This document shows, one piece after another, positions 11,716 to 22,000 of a stretch of 64,000 bases of DNA (within the stretch, counting starts at the first letter, position 1; each line of letters starts with the position of its first letter). The notes under the pieces were generated by a model. That model did not search any database. It saw nothing but the letters and a program-made list of their open reading frames with translations, and was not told where the DNA came from. The position numbers and the translations under genes were made by a program. Source of the stretch: an uncultured Acidobacteriota bacterium (GTDB lineage: Bacteria > Acidobacteriota > Blastocatellia > Pyrinomonadales > Pyrinomonadaceae); NCBI GenBank assembly GCA_937859595.1, contig CALMAH010000036.1:86446-150445 (forward strand), read 5' to 3'.

Positions 11716-13287
11716 ATGTCCGCACAAAACAGTCTTGATCTAAAGGGCAAACTTAGCGAACATCCGCTTGCCGAATTGATTGTCGAGATCGCGCAGTCTC
11801 AGCTCAGCGGGAGCCTCCGGCTCGCGCGCGACGCTAAGAAAGTGATCGTATATTTTCGCGAAGGGGCAGTGATCTTTGCGGTCTCGAATGCGAGGGAGCA
11901 TCGTTTGTTCCACCACCTGATCGAAAAATCCAGGCTCCCGAAGGAGTCTGTTATGAGATTTCCGAACGCGGCAAACGACATTGAGTTGGCACAAGGCATT
12001 GTAAATGAGGGGCTTCTTGAGCAAAAGGAAATTGACGAAGCGATCGTCGCAATAATGGCCGACATGATCGTCGATTGCCTGATGTGGCCCGACGGAGACT
12101 GGCATTTCTCCCCGCTCGCTCGTTTGCGGGACGATGTGAGCTATTCGTACAACGTACACCAAACACTGATCGATTACGCCCGCTGCCTTCCGCTAACGAC
12201 AGTAGAGAGTCGGTTCAAAAGCGTCAATGAATCATTCAAGGCTGCCCGCGTCCTGACCTTTGATGACCAGCTCTTGCCGCACGAGGCCTTTGTTCACAGC
12301 AGTTTTAACGGTAGCGATCAGCGTATCGAGGACCTCAGGCTTCGGGGCGGTATGCCCGAGCAAGGGCTGCTCCAAGGCCTCTACGTTTTGTGGCTTGGCG
12401 GCTTGCTTTTCCGTAAGGATTGGAACTCCGCTTTTACTCCGGCAAAGATTCAGGCAATACGAGAGGCGAAGATCGCCCGAGTACGGGAAGCACCGAAGGT
12501 AGCGGTCGCCGACGCAGCACAAGCGGATGAACCCGAAACTGGTTTGACCGAAGGAGCCCCCGAACAAGAGAAGGTCCAAAGGAAAGAGATCAAGCTAACC
12601 CGTGAAGAATACTTGAAACGCACGGAAGAGTCAGAGACGTTCTACGACCTGCTCGGCGTTGATGAAAAGGCCGGTATCGATGAGATAAAGCACGCCTATT
12701 TCGGCATGGCGAAGCTGTTCCATCCCGACCGTTACCACAAGGAGGAGCCAACGACACTGCGACGCATACAGGTGGCGTTCACAAATCTTGCACACGCATA
12801 CGAGACCCTGAAGAACGCGGAATCCAGAAAAGCCTATGATTTCAAGGTCCGCAAGGAACTTGAGGCACGCGAACAGCGCAGGGCCCAGGGCCTAGGTGAA
12901 AATGAAGTTGCGGAAGACGTAAAGGCAACAAGTAGCCGGGAAAACTTTGAGGAGGGAATGAAGGCACTTGCGGACGACGATTACGACGCCGCAAGCACGT
13001 TCCTTGCTCGTGCCGTCCACTACAGCCCCGAAAATGCGTTGTATCGGGCCTACTACGGCCATGCGCTTTCCGGCGATGACCGAATGCGGCACAAGGCCGA
13101 AAGCGAATTGCAGGCTGCAGTCAAACTTGAACCCGCAGACTGGAAGATCAGGTCTATGCTGGTGGAATTCTTTGTTGATATGGGGCTGACGAAGCGTGCG
13201 GTCGGCGAACTAAAGCGATATCTTGAGGTGGCACCCGGTAACACTGAGGCCGCCGGAATGTTGGCTCGGCTCCAACGGGAAGCATAA
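11716..13287 (+). CDS. DUF4388-DnaJ-TPR fusion protein
   Basis: 523 residues in three parts. Residues 1-130 form a DUF4388 (PATAN-like) domain (KGKLSEHPLAELIVEIAQSQLSG, SLRLARDAKKVIVYFREGAV), a module linked to bacterial signalling and gliding proteins. A middle helical part runs to about 300. A J domain follows at 307-375 (FYDLLGVDEKAGIDEIKHAY, catalytic HPD at 336-338), which would stimulate an Hsp70 ATPase. The rest is TPR-like helices (EEGMKALADDDYDAASTFLARA, KRAVGELKRYLEVAPGN). It is cytosolic, with no signal peptide. The combination suggests a regulated co-chaperone or a signalling scaffold; the client is unknown. Confidence 0.88.
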   Translation: MSAQNSLDLKGKLSEHPLAELIVEIAQSQLSGSLRLARDAKKVIVYFREGAVIFAVSNAREHRLFHHLIEKSRLPKESVMRFPNAANDIELAQGIVNEGLLEQKEIDEAIVAIMADMIVDCLMWPDGDWHFSPLARLRDDVSYSYNVHQTLIDYARCLPLTTVESRFKSVNESFKAARVLTFDDQLLPHEAFVHSSFNGSDQRIEDLRLRGGMPEQGLLQGLYVLWLGGLLFRKDWNSAFTPAKIQAIREAKIARVREAPKVAVADAAQADEPETGLTEGAPEQEKVQRKEIKLTREEYLKRTEESETFYDLLGVDEKAGIDEIKHAYFGMAKLFHPDRYHKEEPTTLRRIQVAFTNLAHAYETLKNAESRKAYDFKVRKELEAREQRRAQGLGENEVAEDVKATSSRENFEEGMKALADDDYDAASTFLARAVHYSPENALYRAYYGHALSGDDRMRHKAESELQAAVKLEPADWKIRSMLVEFFVDMGLTKRAVGELKRYLEVAPGNTEAAGMLARLQREA

Positions 13288-13312
13288 TTTCTACAATCAC
13301 CCGGAGTGCTGT

Positions 13313-13318
13313 TATAAT
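13313..13318 (+). promoter_or_regulatory. Putative -10 element of the HD-GYP-like gene
   Basis: TATAAT in GTTATAATTC, 26 bases before the ATG at 13345, in the only intergenic gap upstream. No clear -35 box was seen at the standard spacing. Confidence 0.4.
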
Positions 13319-13344
13319 TCGCTTGGTTTCATTCTAAAGCGAAT

Positions 13345-13953
13345 ATGCAGGGCTCCACGAAGACTCAATCTCAATTCGACGACAAGTTGCTGGACCTATC
13401 GTCTCGGATCGACGAATTTGAGGGCTATCGCCATGCTCACGGCCTAAGGATCGCCGAGGTCGCCGATGCTCTTGCAGTTCGTTTTAATATGGCTGCTAAC
13501 GACCGCTTTTTTATGCAGCAGGCAGCCCTGCTCCACGACATCGGTGAGATGAAAATGGCTCGCGACTATATCCGTACCAATCGTCCTCTCAGCGAAACAG
13601 AAAGGCTCGATATGCAGCGTCACCCGGTTGTTGGCGAACAGGAAGCCGCTAAGCTCGGGTATTCCCGCGGCGTACAACTTCTGATCAGGTGGCATCATGA
13701 GTGGTGGAACGGAATGGGATATCCTGACGGGTTATCCGGCGAAGAGATCCCTCTTGCGGCAAGGATACTGAGAGTCGCCGATACGTACGCGGCCATGATG
13801 GAGGCCCGCCCGGGAAGAGAACGATTGACAACAGACGCGGCAAAGACCGAGATCAAGAACCTCGCTGGGATAGAGTTTGACCCTTCGATCGTAAAACTTC
13901 TTTTGCAGCATGACCTGAATTTTGAGGACGGGAATTGGCACGGCTCGATCTGA
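13345..13953 (+). CDS. HD-GYP-like metal-dependent phosphohydrolase
   Basis: 202 residues, essentially a stand-alone HD-GYP-type domain. Metal ligands: a His in YRHAHG near 30-32, the His64-Asp65 pair in LLHDIGEMK, a second His region (RHPVVGE at 92-98) and the signature HHEWWNGMGYP at 117-127, followed by IPLAARILRVADTYAAMM. HD-GYP enzymes hydrolyse cyclic-di-GMP or related dinucleotides. The GYP motif is close to canonical (HHExxxGxGYP), but the usual Lys in HDIGK is Glu-Met here (HDIGEMK), so activity should not be assumed. No receiver domain is attached. It lies between the DUF4388-DnaJ gene and malQ on the same strand. Confidence 0.88.
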   Translation: MQGSTKTQSQFDDKLLDLSSRIDEFEGYRHAHGLRIAEVADALAVRFNMAANDRFFMQQAALLHDIGEMKMARDYIRTNRPLSETERLDMQRHPVVGEQEAAKLGYSRGVQLLIRWHHEWWNGMGYPDGLSGEEIPLAARILRVADTYAAMMEARPGRERLTTDAAKTEIKNLAGIEFDPSIVKLLLQHDLNFEDGNWHGSI

Positions 13954-14028
13954 CCGATGGATCGAAAATCAATTTGCCGGTAAAGCACTTTCGGCCATTG
14001 ATCGTTTACGCGGTCACCTTACTTGAAC

Positions 14029-15561
14029 ATGAAGTTTCCGAGGGCATCGGGAATATTGCTCCACCCTACATCGCTTCCGGGAGACTTCGGTATCGGCGAT
14101 CTTGGCCCTGATGCCTATTCGTTCGTCAATTTCCTTGAAGACGCCGGACAGACATACTGGCAGATGCTGCCTTTGGGGCCCACCGGATATGGCGATTCGC
14201 CCTATCAATGCGTCTCCGCGTTTGCCGGAAACCCCATTTTGATCTCACCTCTGATGCTGGCCGACGAAGGCCTTGCAAATAAGGACGACATCGTAGCCGG
14301 CGGCCAGACCCAAACAGACCGAGTCGATTTTGGAGAGGTTCATCGTGGGAAGTCGCAGATGCTGCGTCGAGTTTTTGAGGAATTCAAGTCAGCGGCGAGC
14401 AGAGAACCGGAAGAGAGATTCAGACAATTCGTAAAAGAGCACGATTGGTGGCTGAACGACTATGCCGTCTACCGGGCTATAAAGTCCGCGAACGGCCAAA
14501 AGCCCTGGTTTGAATGGCCGGAGCCCCTTAAGCTGCGAGATCCTGCCGCATTGGCGGAATCTCGCCAAGCTCTTCAGGATGATATCAATGCGGAAAAGTT
14601 CTTTCAGTTTATCTTTTTTCGTCAATGGGGACTGTTAAAGGAATACGCCAACAAACACGGTGTCAGGATCATCGGCGATCTACCGATCTTTACGGCCCTT
14701 GATTCCGCAGATGTCTGGTGCAACCGTGATCGGTTCAAGCTTAACCCGGATGGGTCTCCAAAAGTGGTCGCCGGTGTTCCCCCTGACTATTTTTCCGAGA
14801 CCGGCCAGTTGTGGGGAAATCCCATTTACGATTGGGATGCGATGCGCGATGACGAGTTTGGCTGGTGGATAGCCAGAATGGAGTTTGCCCTTAGGGTATT
14901 CGATATTGTGCGGATAGACCATTTCCGCGGCTTCGTGTCGGCGTGGGAGGTTCCGGGCGGCGACGTTACGGCCGAGAACGGACGCTGGGTCGACGTGCCC
15001 GGGGCCGAACTATTCTCTGCCATAAAGCGAGCGCTGCCCGCTTTGCCGGTTATTGCCGAGGACCTGGGCGTCATCACGCCCGATGTTGTAGATCTTCGCA
15101 CGCGGCTCGGGTTCCCCGGGATGAAGATACTCCAGTATGCCTTCGGCGGCGACCCCGCGAATCACGATCTTCCACACAACTACACTCGGGATTGTGTTGC
15201 GTACACTGGCACCCATGACAACGATACGGCGGTTGGCTGGTGGCGTGCCCTGGTGAAAAGAAGCGAGGATCCGGACGATAAAAGTGCGCCGAGAGAACTT
15301 GAATACTGCAAGAAATATCTGCCGACCAGCGGAGATGAGATACACTGGGATCTTATTCGTGCGATATGGGCCTCGGTTGCAGATACGGCGATAGTGCCCG
15401 TACAGGACCTTTTGGGGATTGGCTCGGATGGGCGAATGAACGTTCCGTCGACAGTATCGGGAAACTGGACGTGGCGGTTGAAGACCGGCCAACTTACCGG
15501 CGAGATTGGAGAAAGATTGAAAGATCTTACGGTAATCTATGGCCGGAAGGCTGAAGAGTAA
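14029..15561 (+). CDS. malQ: 4-alpha-glucanotransferase (amylomaltase)
   Basis: 510-residue GH77 enzyme that transfers alpha-1,4-glucan segments during maltodextrin and glycogen metabolism. Recognised by its N-terminus RASGILLHPTSLPGDFGIGD and by QMLPLGPTGYGDSPY. Further markers are GDLPIFTALDSADVW, GVPPDYFSETGQLWGNP, the nucleophile region IVRIDHFRGF, PVIAEDLGVITPDV, the 250s-loop-type segment PGMKILQYAF, and YTGTHDNDTAVGWW. Length matches the short (Thermus-type) amylomaltases. ATG 14029 gives the family N-terminus; a TTG two codons upstream is unlikely. Cytosolic. Confidence 0.97.
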   Translation: MKFPRASGILLHPTSLPGDFGIGDLGPDAYSFVNFLEDAGQTYWQMLPLGPTGYGDSPYQCVSAFAGNPILISPLMLADEGLANKDDIVAGGQTQTDRVDFGEVHRGKSQMLRRVFEEFKSAASREPEERFRQFVKEHDWWLNDYAVYRAIKSANGQKPWFEWPEPLKLRDPAALAESRQALQDDINAEKFFQFIFFRQWGLLKEYANKHGVRIIGDLPIFTALDSADVWCNRDRFKLNPDGSPKVVAGVPPDYFSETGQLWGNPIYDWDAMRDDEFGWWIARMEFALRVFDIVRIDHFRGFVSAWEVPGGDVTAENGRWVDVPGAELFSAIKRALPALPVIAEDLGVITPDVVDLRTRLGFPGMKILQYAFGGDPANHDLPHNYTRDCVAYTGTHDNDTAVGWWRALVKRSEDPDDKSAPRELEYCKKYLPTSGDEIHWDLIRAIWASVADTAIVPVQDLLGIGSDGRMNVPSTVSGNWTWRLKTGQLTGEIGERLKDLTVIYGRKAEE

Positions 15562-15654
15562 GTATTTCCCAGATCAAACTCACAAGCCGCATTTCCGTAG
15601 CGAGTTTGCAATATTAAAGATCCGGTTCTATTAGAAAATGGAGAAATAATTGAA

Positions 15655-16317
15655 ATGAAAGCTACGCTTTTGATGGCCTTGATCTCATGTGTTTTGGTTC
15701 TGGGTTCATGTGGTGCTGGCAGGGCGGTGAATGGATCTAAAGCCGAAACGCCGTCACCCGGAACTGCTACAGTTGAGGGCGAGTCAGCAGGCGGACGATC
15801 ATCAGAAGAGCCGGTTGCCGCAAAAGAGCCTGGAACCGTACTTGAGTTTTTCGAACTTCTCACTGATGAATACTTCCTGCTCGAAGGATGTGACCGTAGT
15901 ACGGACAAAGGCTGCAGGAACGCCAGACGTGAATACCTCAAGAACTTTACCGAGGTCATGGATATCAGGAACGGTTATTTCAAAGGCGGCTGTGACGGTG
16001 CACAAGCCTGTATTGAAATGACCATTTTTAGACGCCCGAACGGCCGTTATCTGGTCGCGGTGGCGACCTTTCAGGAAATGATGAACACATTTCGTTTCCT
16101 CGATCATTCCGACGGACGATGGACCGAAGTCGGAGATCGAGACGTTCCCGAATTCGGTGATGACAAATGGTACGAATTGCCCAGGTTCGGTACGACAATG
16201 AATGTTTATGAAAAGCGTGTCGTCGAACGAGGTGATGATTACGAGATAACAGACCGAGGACGGAAACTCTACCAACTTATCTGGAAGGACGGTAAATTTC
16301 ACAAGCAGGGCAGCTAA
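15655..16317 (+). CDS. Lipoprotein of unknown function, 220 residues
   Basis: Signal peptide MKATLLMALISCVLVLGSC (lipobox LGSC), followed by a Ser/Glu/Pro-rich linker of about 45 residues and a globular part from about residue 60. The globular part has a disulfide-capable segment (EGCDRSTDKGCRNARREYL), a GGCDGAQACIEMTIF segment, and a strand-rich C-terminus (GRYLVAVATFQEMMNTFRF, YELPRFGTTMNVYEK). The paired cysteines suggest an oxidising, extracytoplasmic location. Family not recognised. Confidence 0.75.
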   Translation: MKATLLMALISCVLVLGSCGAGRAVNGSKAETPSPGTATVEGESAGGRSSEEPVAAKEPGTVLEFFELLTDEYFLLEGCDRSTDKGCRNARREYLKNFTEVMDIRNGYFKGGCDGAQACIEMTIFRRPNGRYLVAVATFQEMMNTFRFLDHSDGRWTEVGDRDVPEFGDDKWYELPRFGTTMNVYEKRVVERGDDYEITDRGRKLYQLIWKDGKFHKQGS

Positions 16318-16387
16318 AGGAGAATTTGACGACAGCATCTTACGCCGACAACTAGGCCATATCCCGTAGCTGCCAGAGAAACCCCAA

Positions 16388-19042
16388 GTGACAAAGCTCC
16401 TCAGGACATATCCTTTTCCATCCGGCCTCGTAAACGCCGATGGGCACGGTGTCGTGCTTACCCCTCACCCTGCGGCCGCCCGCTCGATCGGTGTCCCCCA
16501 TAGAAAGCTTGAAGACATAGCTGTAAGACTCCTTGAAAAGAACGGCCTCCGGGTCGCCTCCCCGCTTGTCTCCCGACGGATGCTGCGTTCGGTGATCGGA
16601 CGGGTTACTACCGAGCGAGACCATTCCGCTTTCGCCGACCGTATGGGCCCGGTCCTCGGTACCATACTCAGGACGGGGATCGATACAGCAGCTCTTGCAG
16701 AACACGGATCGGGTTCGGTACGTGTTTTGGCAAATGTCGCAAAGGCCTTTCAGACGGAACTTCGAAAGGAGGGCTTGGTGGATGGCTCAGAATGTATGAT
16801 CCAGGCTTCCAGGCTCGCTCCCGAACGGACCCGGTTCACCATCTATGGGTATTTTCGCGCCCGGCCGGAAGAGATCAGAATTATCTCTGCGCTCGCGGAT
16901 GAAGGAAGCGAGTATTACCTGCCGTGCGGAAGCATCCCGTTGCTGGACAATAATCGTCGCTGGCGTGACGTTATGATCTCTCAGGGGTGGAGCGAAGATC
17001 CGGAAGGATGCGGCCCTTTGGTCGGTTTGGGACGAGACCTTGCAAAGGTTTTTGGGGGACCCGGATCCGTAGGAGGGAATGTCGAAGGTTCAATCAGGGC
17101 CATTTCGTTGGCAACGATCGAAAACGAGGTCCGCTTTGTTCTGGGGGAGGCGAAGGGTCTGATCGCTGACGGGACATCACCGGACGAGATCGCGATCGTT
17201 TGCGAACGGCCTGATGACTACGCCGCCGCCCTTTCCGCGGTGTCCGATGAGTACGGGCTGCCGTTGGTTCTCCGGCACAGCATTCCTCTTTTGGCATCAC
17301 GTTTCGGCGGGATGATACGCCATCTATTCGAAGCGGTGGCAAGCGATCTGGATTTTGAGCCAACCCTTCGCTTGCTGATGCACCCTTATGGCCCCGATGC
17401 GGCCCGGTCCGCATGGCGAGCGATTCGCAGGACACGTCCGAAGGGAATGGACAAATGGGTAGAATCTTGGCCCGGCGTTCACATCCTGGAAACGAACGAC
17501 AAGAGGCCGCTGCGCGAATGGGCCCATTTGCTTCGCCGGTGGCTGGATGCGTTTGGGACACAGGTCAAGACCGCTGAGACGGCCGCAGAGTTAGCAGCCT
17601 ACTATGGTTTTATTGACGCGATCAACGAGATCGCCGTACTTGAGGGCACCGCGCCGATCCCGTTTGCCGCTTTCCACGCGTTCGTTTCCGATGTCCTTTC
17701 GTCAACGATGACCCCATCGTCGCTAAGTGCGATCGGAGTTGACGTTCTTACCCCGGACACCCTGAGCGGTGGCAAGTACAAGAACGTATTCATCCTTGGT
17801 TTGGCCGAGGGTATGCATCCCCCGAAAATTGATGACAATGTTGTTGTCGATTTTTATGATCGAAAATTGCTTTTAGCGAACGGTGTGGAATTCGAATCGG
17901 CAGCCGACATTGCGCGATGGGCCTCTTCAACCTTCTTTTTCTCTCTTCTTGCGGCGGATGATCACCTGACCCTTTCATATCCCCGGAATGTCGAGAACAA
18001 AAGCAAGATCGCGTCTCCTTTTTTTGACCTATTGGGTCTCGTCCCGCGGGCTGCCGGCCAAAATAACATTTCCAGCATCGAAGAATGGAGCAGAGCTTTC
18101 GTTGCCTCGCCGGCGGAAGTACCGGCGACCTCTGGTGTTGAAGAGATACGCCGAAAGCTGAAGGTCGAACTTGCCAGGGAGTTGTCGCGACCCCCGGATG
18201 AATACGGCGGCATCGTCGGCCGGCCGCTTGATGCAGCGGCAAGGGTCTGGAGCGTTTCGCAATTCGCACGGTTTGGCCAATGTCCCTTTAAATGGTTTGC
18301 ATCTCATGTTCTGAAGCTGGTCATTGACGAGGAGGCCACCGGCGAATTGCACCCGACGATCCGCGGTTCGCTCTATCACCGCACCCTGGAGCTCGCCGTA
18401 CTTGCCGAGGGAGACGAGACGGACATCAGGGCCAAGATCCTGAACAATCTTGAGCAGGCATTTTCAACCGCTGAGAGCGATCCTGAGGTCGGACTTCCCG
18501 CATTGCCGAATTGGGAACTTCAGCGTGCAGACCACCTGGAGCATCTTCGCAGGGCAGTGATCTCCCCCGAGTTTATCGATGAAGGGGCCCGGGTAATTGA
18601 TGTCGAGGTCGCGTTTAACGGCAGGTGGGACGGCCTTCAGATGATCGGCTATATCGACAGAGTCGACGAAACCCCTGCAGGCTTGGTCGCAATAGACTAT
18701 AAGACGAGTTCGAAAGCCCCCTTCGGCATCAAGGACCCGGCAGGCAAGTTATCGGTCGATATACAGCTGCCTATCTACACTCACGTCGCCCTGCGTACTC
18801 TCTATCCCGATAAAGTGCTCGGTGCCGGGGCCTATTATTCGCTTACAAAGGGAAACGTGATAAAACGAGCCGGGCTTGAGGGTATGGAGGCCCTTTCCGG
18901 TTTTCCCGAGATGGTTAAACAAGCTTTGGCCGAAGGCCGATATCCGGTTGAGCCGGACGTCGACCAAAAGGCGTGTAGGCAGTGTGATTTCGACCCGGTC
19001 TGCCGCAAGACCTCAATGTCGATCGATTCTGATGTTGTTTGA
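16388..19042 (+). CDS. AddB-like PD-(D/E)XK nuclease subunit with Fe-S cysteines
   Basis: 884 residues resembling AddB: a helicase-like body without a Walker A motif (no GxGKT at the N-terminus, unlike its partner), and a C-terminal RecB-type nuclease domain (FRGSLYHR-like RGSLYHRTLE, GYIDRVDETPAGLVAIDYKTSS with the catalytic Asp and DYK). Cys632 with Cys863, Cys866 and Cys872 (C...CxxCx5C) matches the Fe-S staple of AddB. With AddA it would process double-strand ends for RecA loading. GTG 16388 is the first start in frame and has no strong ribosome-binding site. It overlaps the addA-like gene by 11 bases. Confidence 0.88.
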   Translation: MTKLLRTYPFPSGLVNADGHGVVLTPHPAAARSIGVPHRKLEDIAVRLLEKNGLRVASPLVSRRMLRSVIGRVTTERDHSAFADRMGPVLGTILRTGIDTAALAEHGSGSVRVLANVAKAFQTELRKEGLVDGSECMIQASRLAPERTRFTIYGYFRARPEEIRIISALADEGSEYYLPCGSIPLLDNNRRWRDVMISQGWSEDPEGCGPLVGLGRDLAKVFGGPGSVGGNVEGSIRAISLATIENEVRFVLGEAKGLIADGTSPDEIAIVCERPDDYAAALSAVSDEYGLPLVLRHSIPLLASRFGGMIRHLFEAVASDLDFEPTLRLLMHPYGPDAARSAWRAIRRTRPKGMDKWVESWPGVHILETNDKRPLREWAHLLRRWLDAFGTQVKTAETAAELAAYYGFIDAINEIAVLEGTAPIPFAAFHAFVSDVLSSTMTPSSLSAIGVDVLTPDTLSGGKYKNVFILGLAEGMHPPKIDDNVVVDFYDRKLLLANGVEFESAADIARWASSTFFFSLLAADDHLTLSYPRNVENKSKIASPFFDLLGLVPRAAGQNNISSIEEWSRAFVASPAEVPATSGVEEIRRKLKVELARELSRPPDEYGGIVGRPLDAAARVWSVSQFARFGQCPFKWFASHVLKLVIDEEATGELHPTIRGSLYHRTLELAVLAEGDETDIRAKILNNLEQAFSTAESDPEVGLPALPNWELQRADHLEHLRRAVISPEFIDEGARVIDVEVAFNGRWDGLQMIGYIDRVDETPAGLVAIDYKTSSKAPFGIKDPAGKLSVDIQLPIYTHVALRTLYPDKVLGAGAYYSLTKGNVIKRAGLEGMEALSGFPEMVKQALAEGRYPVEPDVDQKACRQCDFDPVCRKTSMSIDSDVV

Positions 19043-22000
19043 CGAACTAACCGCACAACAAAGATCTGCCGCGACCACGCCCGGAAGCATCGCGGTGACC
19101 GCCGGTGCCGGCACCGGTAAAACGAAAATGCTTGCCGCCCGGTATCTTTTTCACGTGCGGGAACAGCAGCTTTCGCCCCTGTCGGTCGTTGCCGTTACCT
19201 TCACAGAAAAGGCCGCGGACGAGCTACGTTCAAGGATACGGGCTGTTCTAGTTTCCGAACTCGCCGATCCGGAAACCGTCGCAGAGATCGAAGCCGCACA
19301 GATCAGCACTGTCCACTCGTTGGCGCTCCGCATCTGTCGCGACTTTTATCACATTGCCGAGCTGCCTGCGGATTTTTCGGTCCTGGATGAACTTGATGCT
19401 CCTTTGTGGCTTTCTAATGAGTTTGAGGCGGCCATCGGGGCGATCCCGCGCGATGTAGTCGAACACCTTGGCTATGAATGGCTCAAAGGTGCCTTGAACG
19501 AGCTGCTGAACGATCCCTTTGCGGCAAGCGAGGCACTTTCCGTCGGGGCCGAAAGTTGGAGGTCGCAGATCGAAGCTTGTGCCGAAGCGGCCCTCGGTGA
19601 CTTCAGATCCTCCCCGGAATTTTCGGATGCGGGATCGGCTGTGACGGAGTTCGAAGGCGGTCCCGGCGATCGTCTTGAGGACGCAAGACAGGCTGCAGCG
19701 TGGGCACTTAAGGAGATAGACACCGGGGGAGACATAGTTTCCGCGTTCGAAAAGCTCGACAAGATGCAGGCCCATCTGGGAAGTGCAAAAAACTGGCCCG
19801 AAGGCGGCAAGGAGCGGGTCGGATCGAGCCTCAAGGCTCTCAAAAAACTTGCCCGCAAAACGATGCCGGCCGCTACTCTGGAATTTAGCGGGCTTGATGA
19901 TGACGCGGCCCGTCGGGTCGTGCTACTTCGCCGTGCGTTCGCTGCGGTAAGCGGCCTTCTCCGAGAAGCCAAGTTGAGGGAACGGGTCCTCGATTTCAAC
20001 GACCTTGAGCATTACGCTCTGGCCATTCTCCGTGATCCCGCGGGTGAGGCTCTTCGCCACTATGGAAAACGTTGGAAAGCTTTTCTTGTTGATGAGTTTC
20101 AAGACACGAATCCGATACAGGCTGAATTGATAAGCCTTTTGACCACAGGACAAACCATAACGATCGTCGGCGACGAAAAGCAATCTATCTATGGATTTCG
20201 CGGAGCGGATCCCGGTGTGTTCTCTCGGTTCCGGGAAAATATCAGGGCCGACCGCGGAGGCATTGAGGTCGAACTTTCTCAGTCGTTTCGAACTCACAGT
20301 GGGCTGATCGAAGAAATGAACAGGGTCTTCGATCCCGTTCTTGGACCGCTTCATCAAACCCTCAGTTCCGAGGTGCAGGCCCCAGCCGGGGACGATCCGC
20401 CGTTCATAAGGTTTTCGTACGTTGGGAAAGGGTCATTCGGCTCGAACGCAGCGGAACAACGCTTGATCGAGGCAGGCCATGTCGCAGAAACGATCCTGGA
20501 ATGTGTCTCGAACGGTTCAACGATTTTTGACCCCAAGCTTAGGGCAGAAAGGCCGGTGCGGTTTGGGGATATCGCCGTACTTTCCAGAACGTGGGACGTA
20601 CTGGACCTTTTCGCCGAAACGTTCACAGCTCGCGGGATACCGCACGTAAATGCCGGCGGCGGGAACCTTCTGGAAACCCGAGTGGCCATCGATATGCTTG
20701 CTCTATTGAGCTTCCTCGTCGAGCCTGCTGACGACATTCATCTTGTTTCGGTCCTGCGAAGCCCTTTCTTTGCTGTAAGTGATGTTGAACTATTTGAGCT
20801 TGCCTCAGGGAAAAGGGATGGAACCAGCTGGTGGGAGATCATCCGGGGTTCGACGGGTCGGGCGGGTGCTGCTTTTCTGCTCCTCCGAACGCTGCTCGAA
20901 AAACGTTCGAACGATGCATCTGAGCTCCTGGCTCTTGCTGACAGGCTAACCGGCTACAGCTCTGTCGCGGCGAATCTGCCCGAAGGAGACCGAAGGTTTG
21001 CCGATTGGCACGGAGTGATGGATCTCGTCCGACGGATAGAGCGTGCCGGAGACCGTGACCTGTTCGGCACGGTCCGGCAGATACAAAATCTTGCGGCCAG
21101 TGAAGTTGAGATCCCACGGCCACAGATCGAGCCCGGCGAGGCTGTTTCTCTGATGACGATCCACAAAGCCAAGGGTCTGGAATGGCCTTTCGTTTTCGTT
21201 GTTGACCTTGCACGCCGCCGGCATACGGCGTTCCGCAGGCTTGTGGTTGACCGCGAACTCGGGGTCTCATTCAAGCTGGACACCGAAGATAATGATAAGG
21301 CGGAGCCGTCGATCTATCGTCTGGCAAAGATGCGTTACGACGAACGAGAGCTCGCCGAGACCCGTCGGCTGCTTTACGTTGCAATAACGCGGGCGCGGGA
21401 TCGCGTGTTTCTCTCCACCGGCGGCGACAAAGGCCCCGCTCTTGACCTGCTGATGCCCGGGCTTGAATCAGCGCTCGTACCGAAAGAGGAGGTCGACCCG
21501 TCCGGTATTCGTGGCCGCGAGCGCCTCGTCACTTACTCCGAACATGTTGGTGACGAGCCGATGGTCCGTATCGACGGTGTAAGATTTGGCCCCGGAGCAC
21601 TTACCCCGACCGGCTTGGAGACATATGCCGAGTGTCCAAAGCAGTTTCGCTATGCGTTCGTTGATCGCCACCCGGGCCTTAGCGAGGGCTTTGCGACGAG
21701 CAGCGTGATCGGGTCCCTTACTCATAAAGCGCTCGAACTCGGAATTGTAGAACCGACGGAATTGCAGCGATTTGCCCCGGCCTGTGATCCAAGTCTTGTT
21801 GCTGCGGCGCTTTCTTATGCTGTAACGTTCCGAAGTCACCAGGCGTTTGCCGAGTTGGATCTGGGCGGAGCTTTACGCGAAGAGCCTTTCAGCATTGAGC
21901 GATACGGTACTCTGATCACCGGAGTTGCTGATGTTGTGGGAAGCGATCTCGTGCTCGATTACAAGACCACTGCCGAGGAAGACCCGGGGCGGTATCACAT

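Noticed and set aside
16352..16705. 117-residue minus-strand frame over the addB-like start
   Set aside because: It is antisense to the addB-like gene, with no recognisable features.
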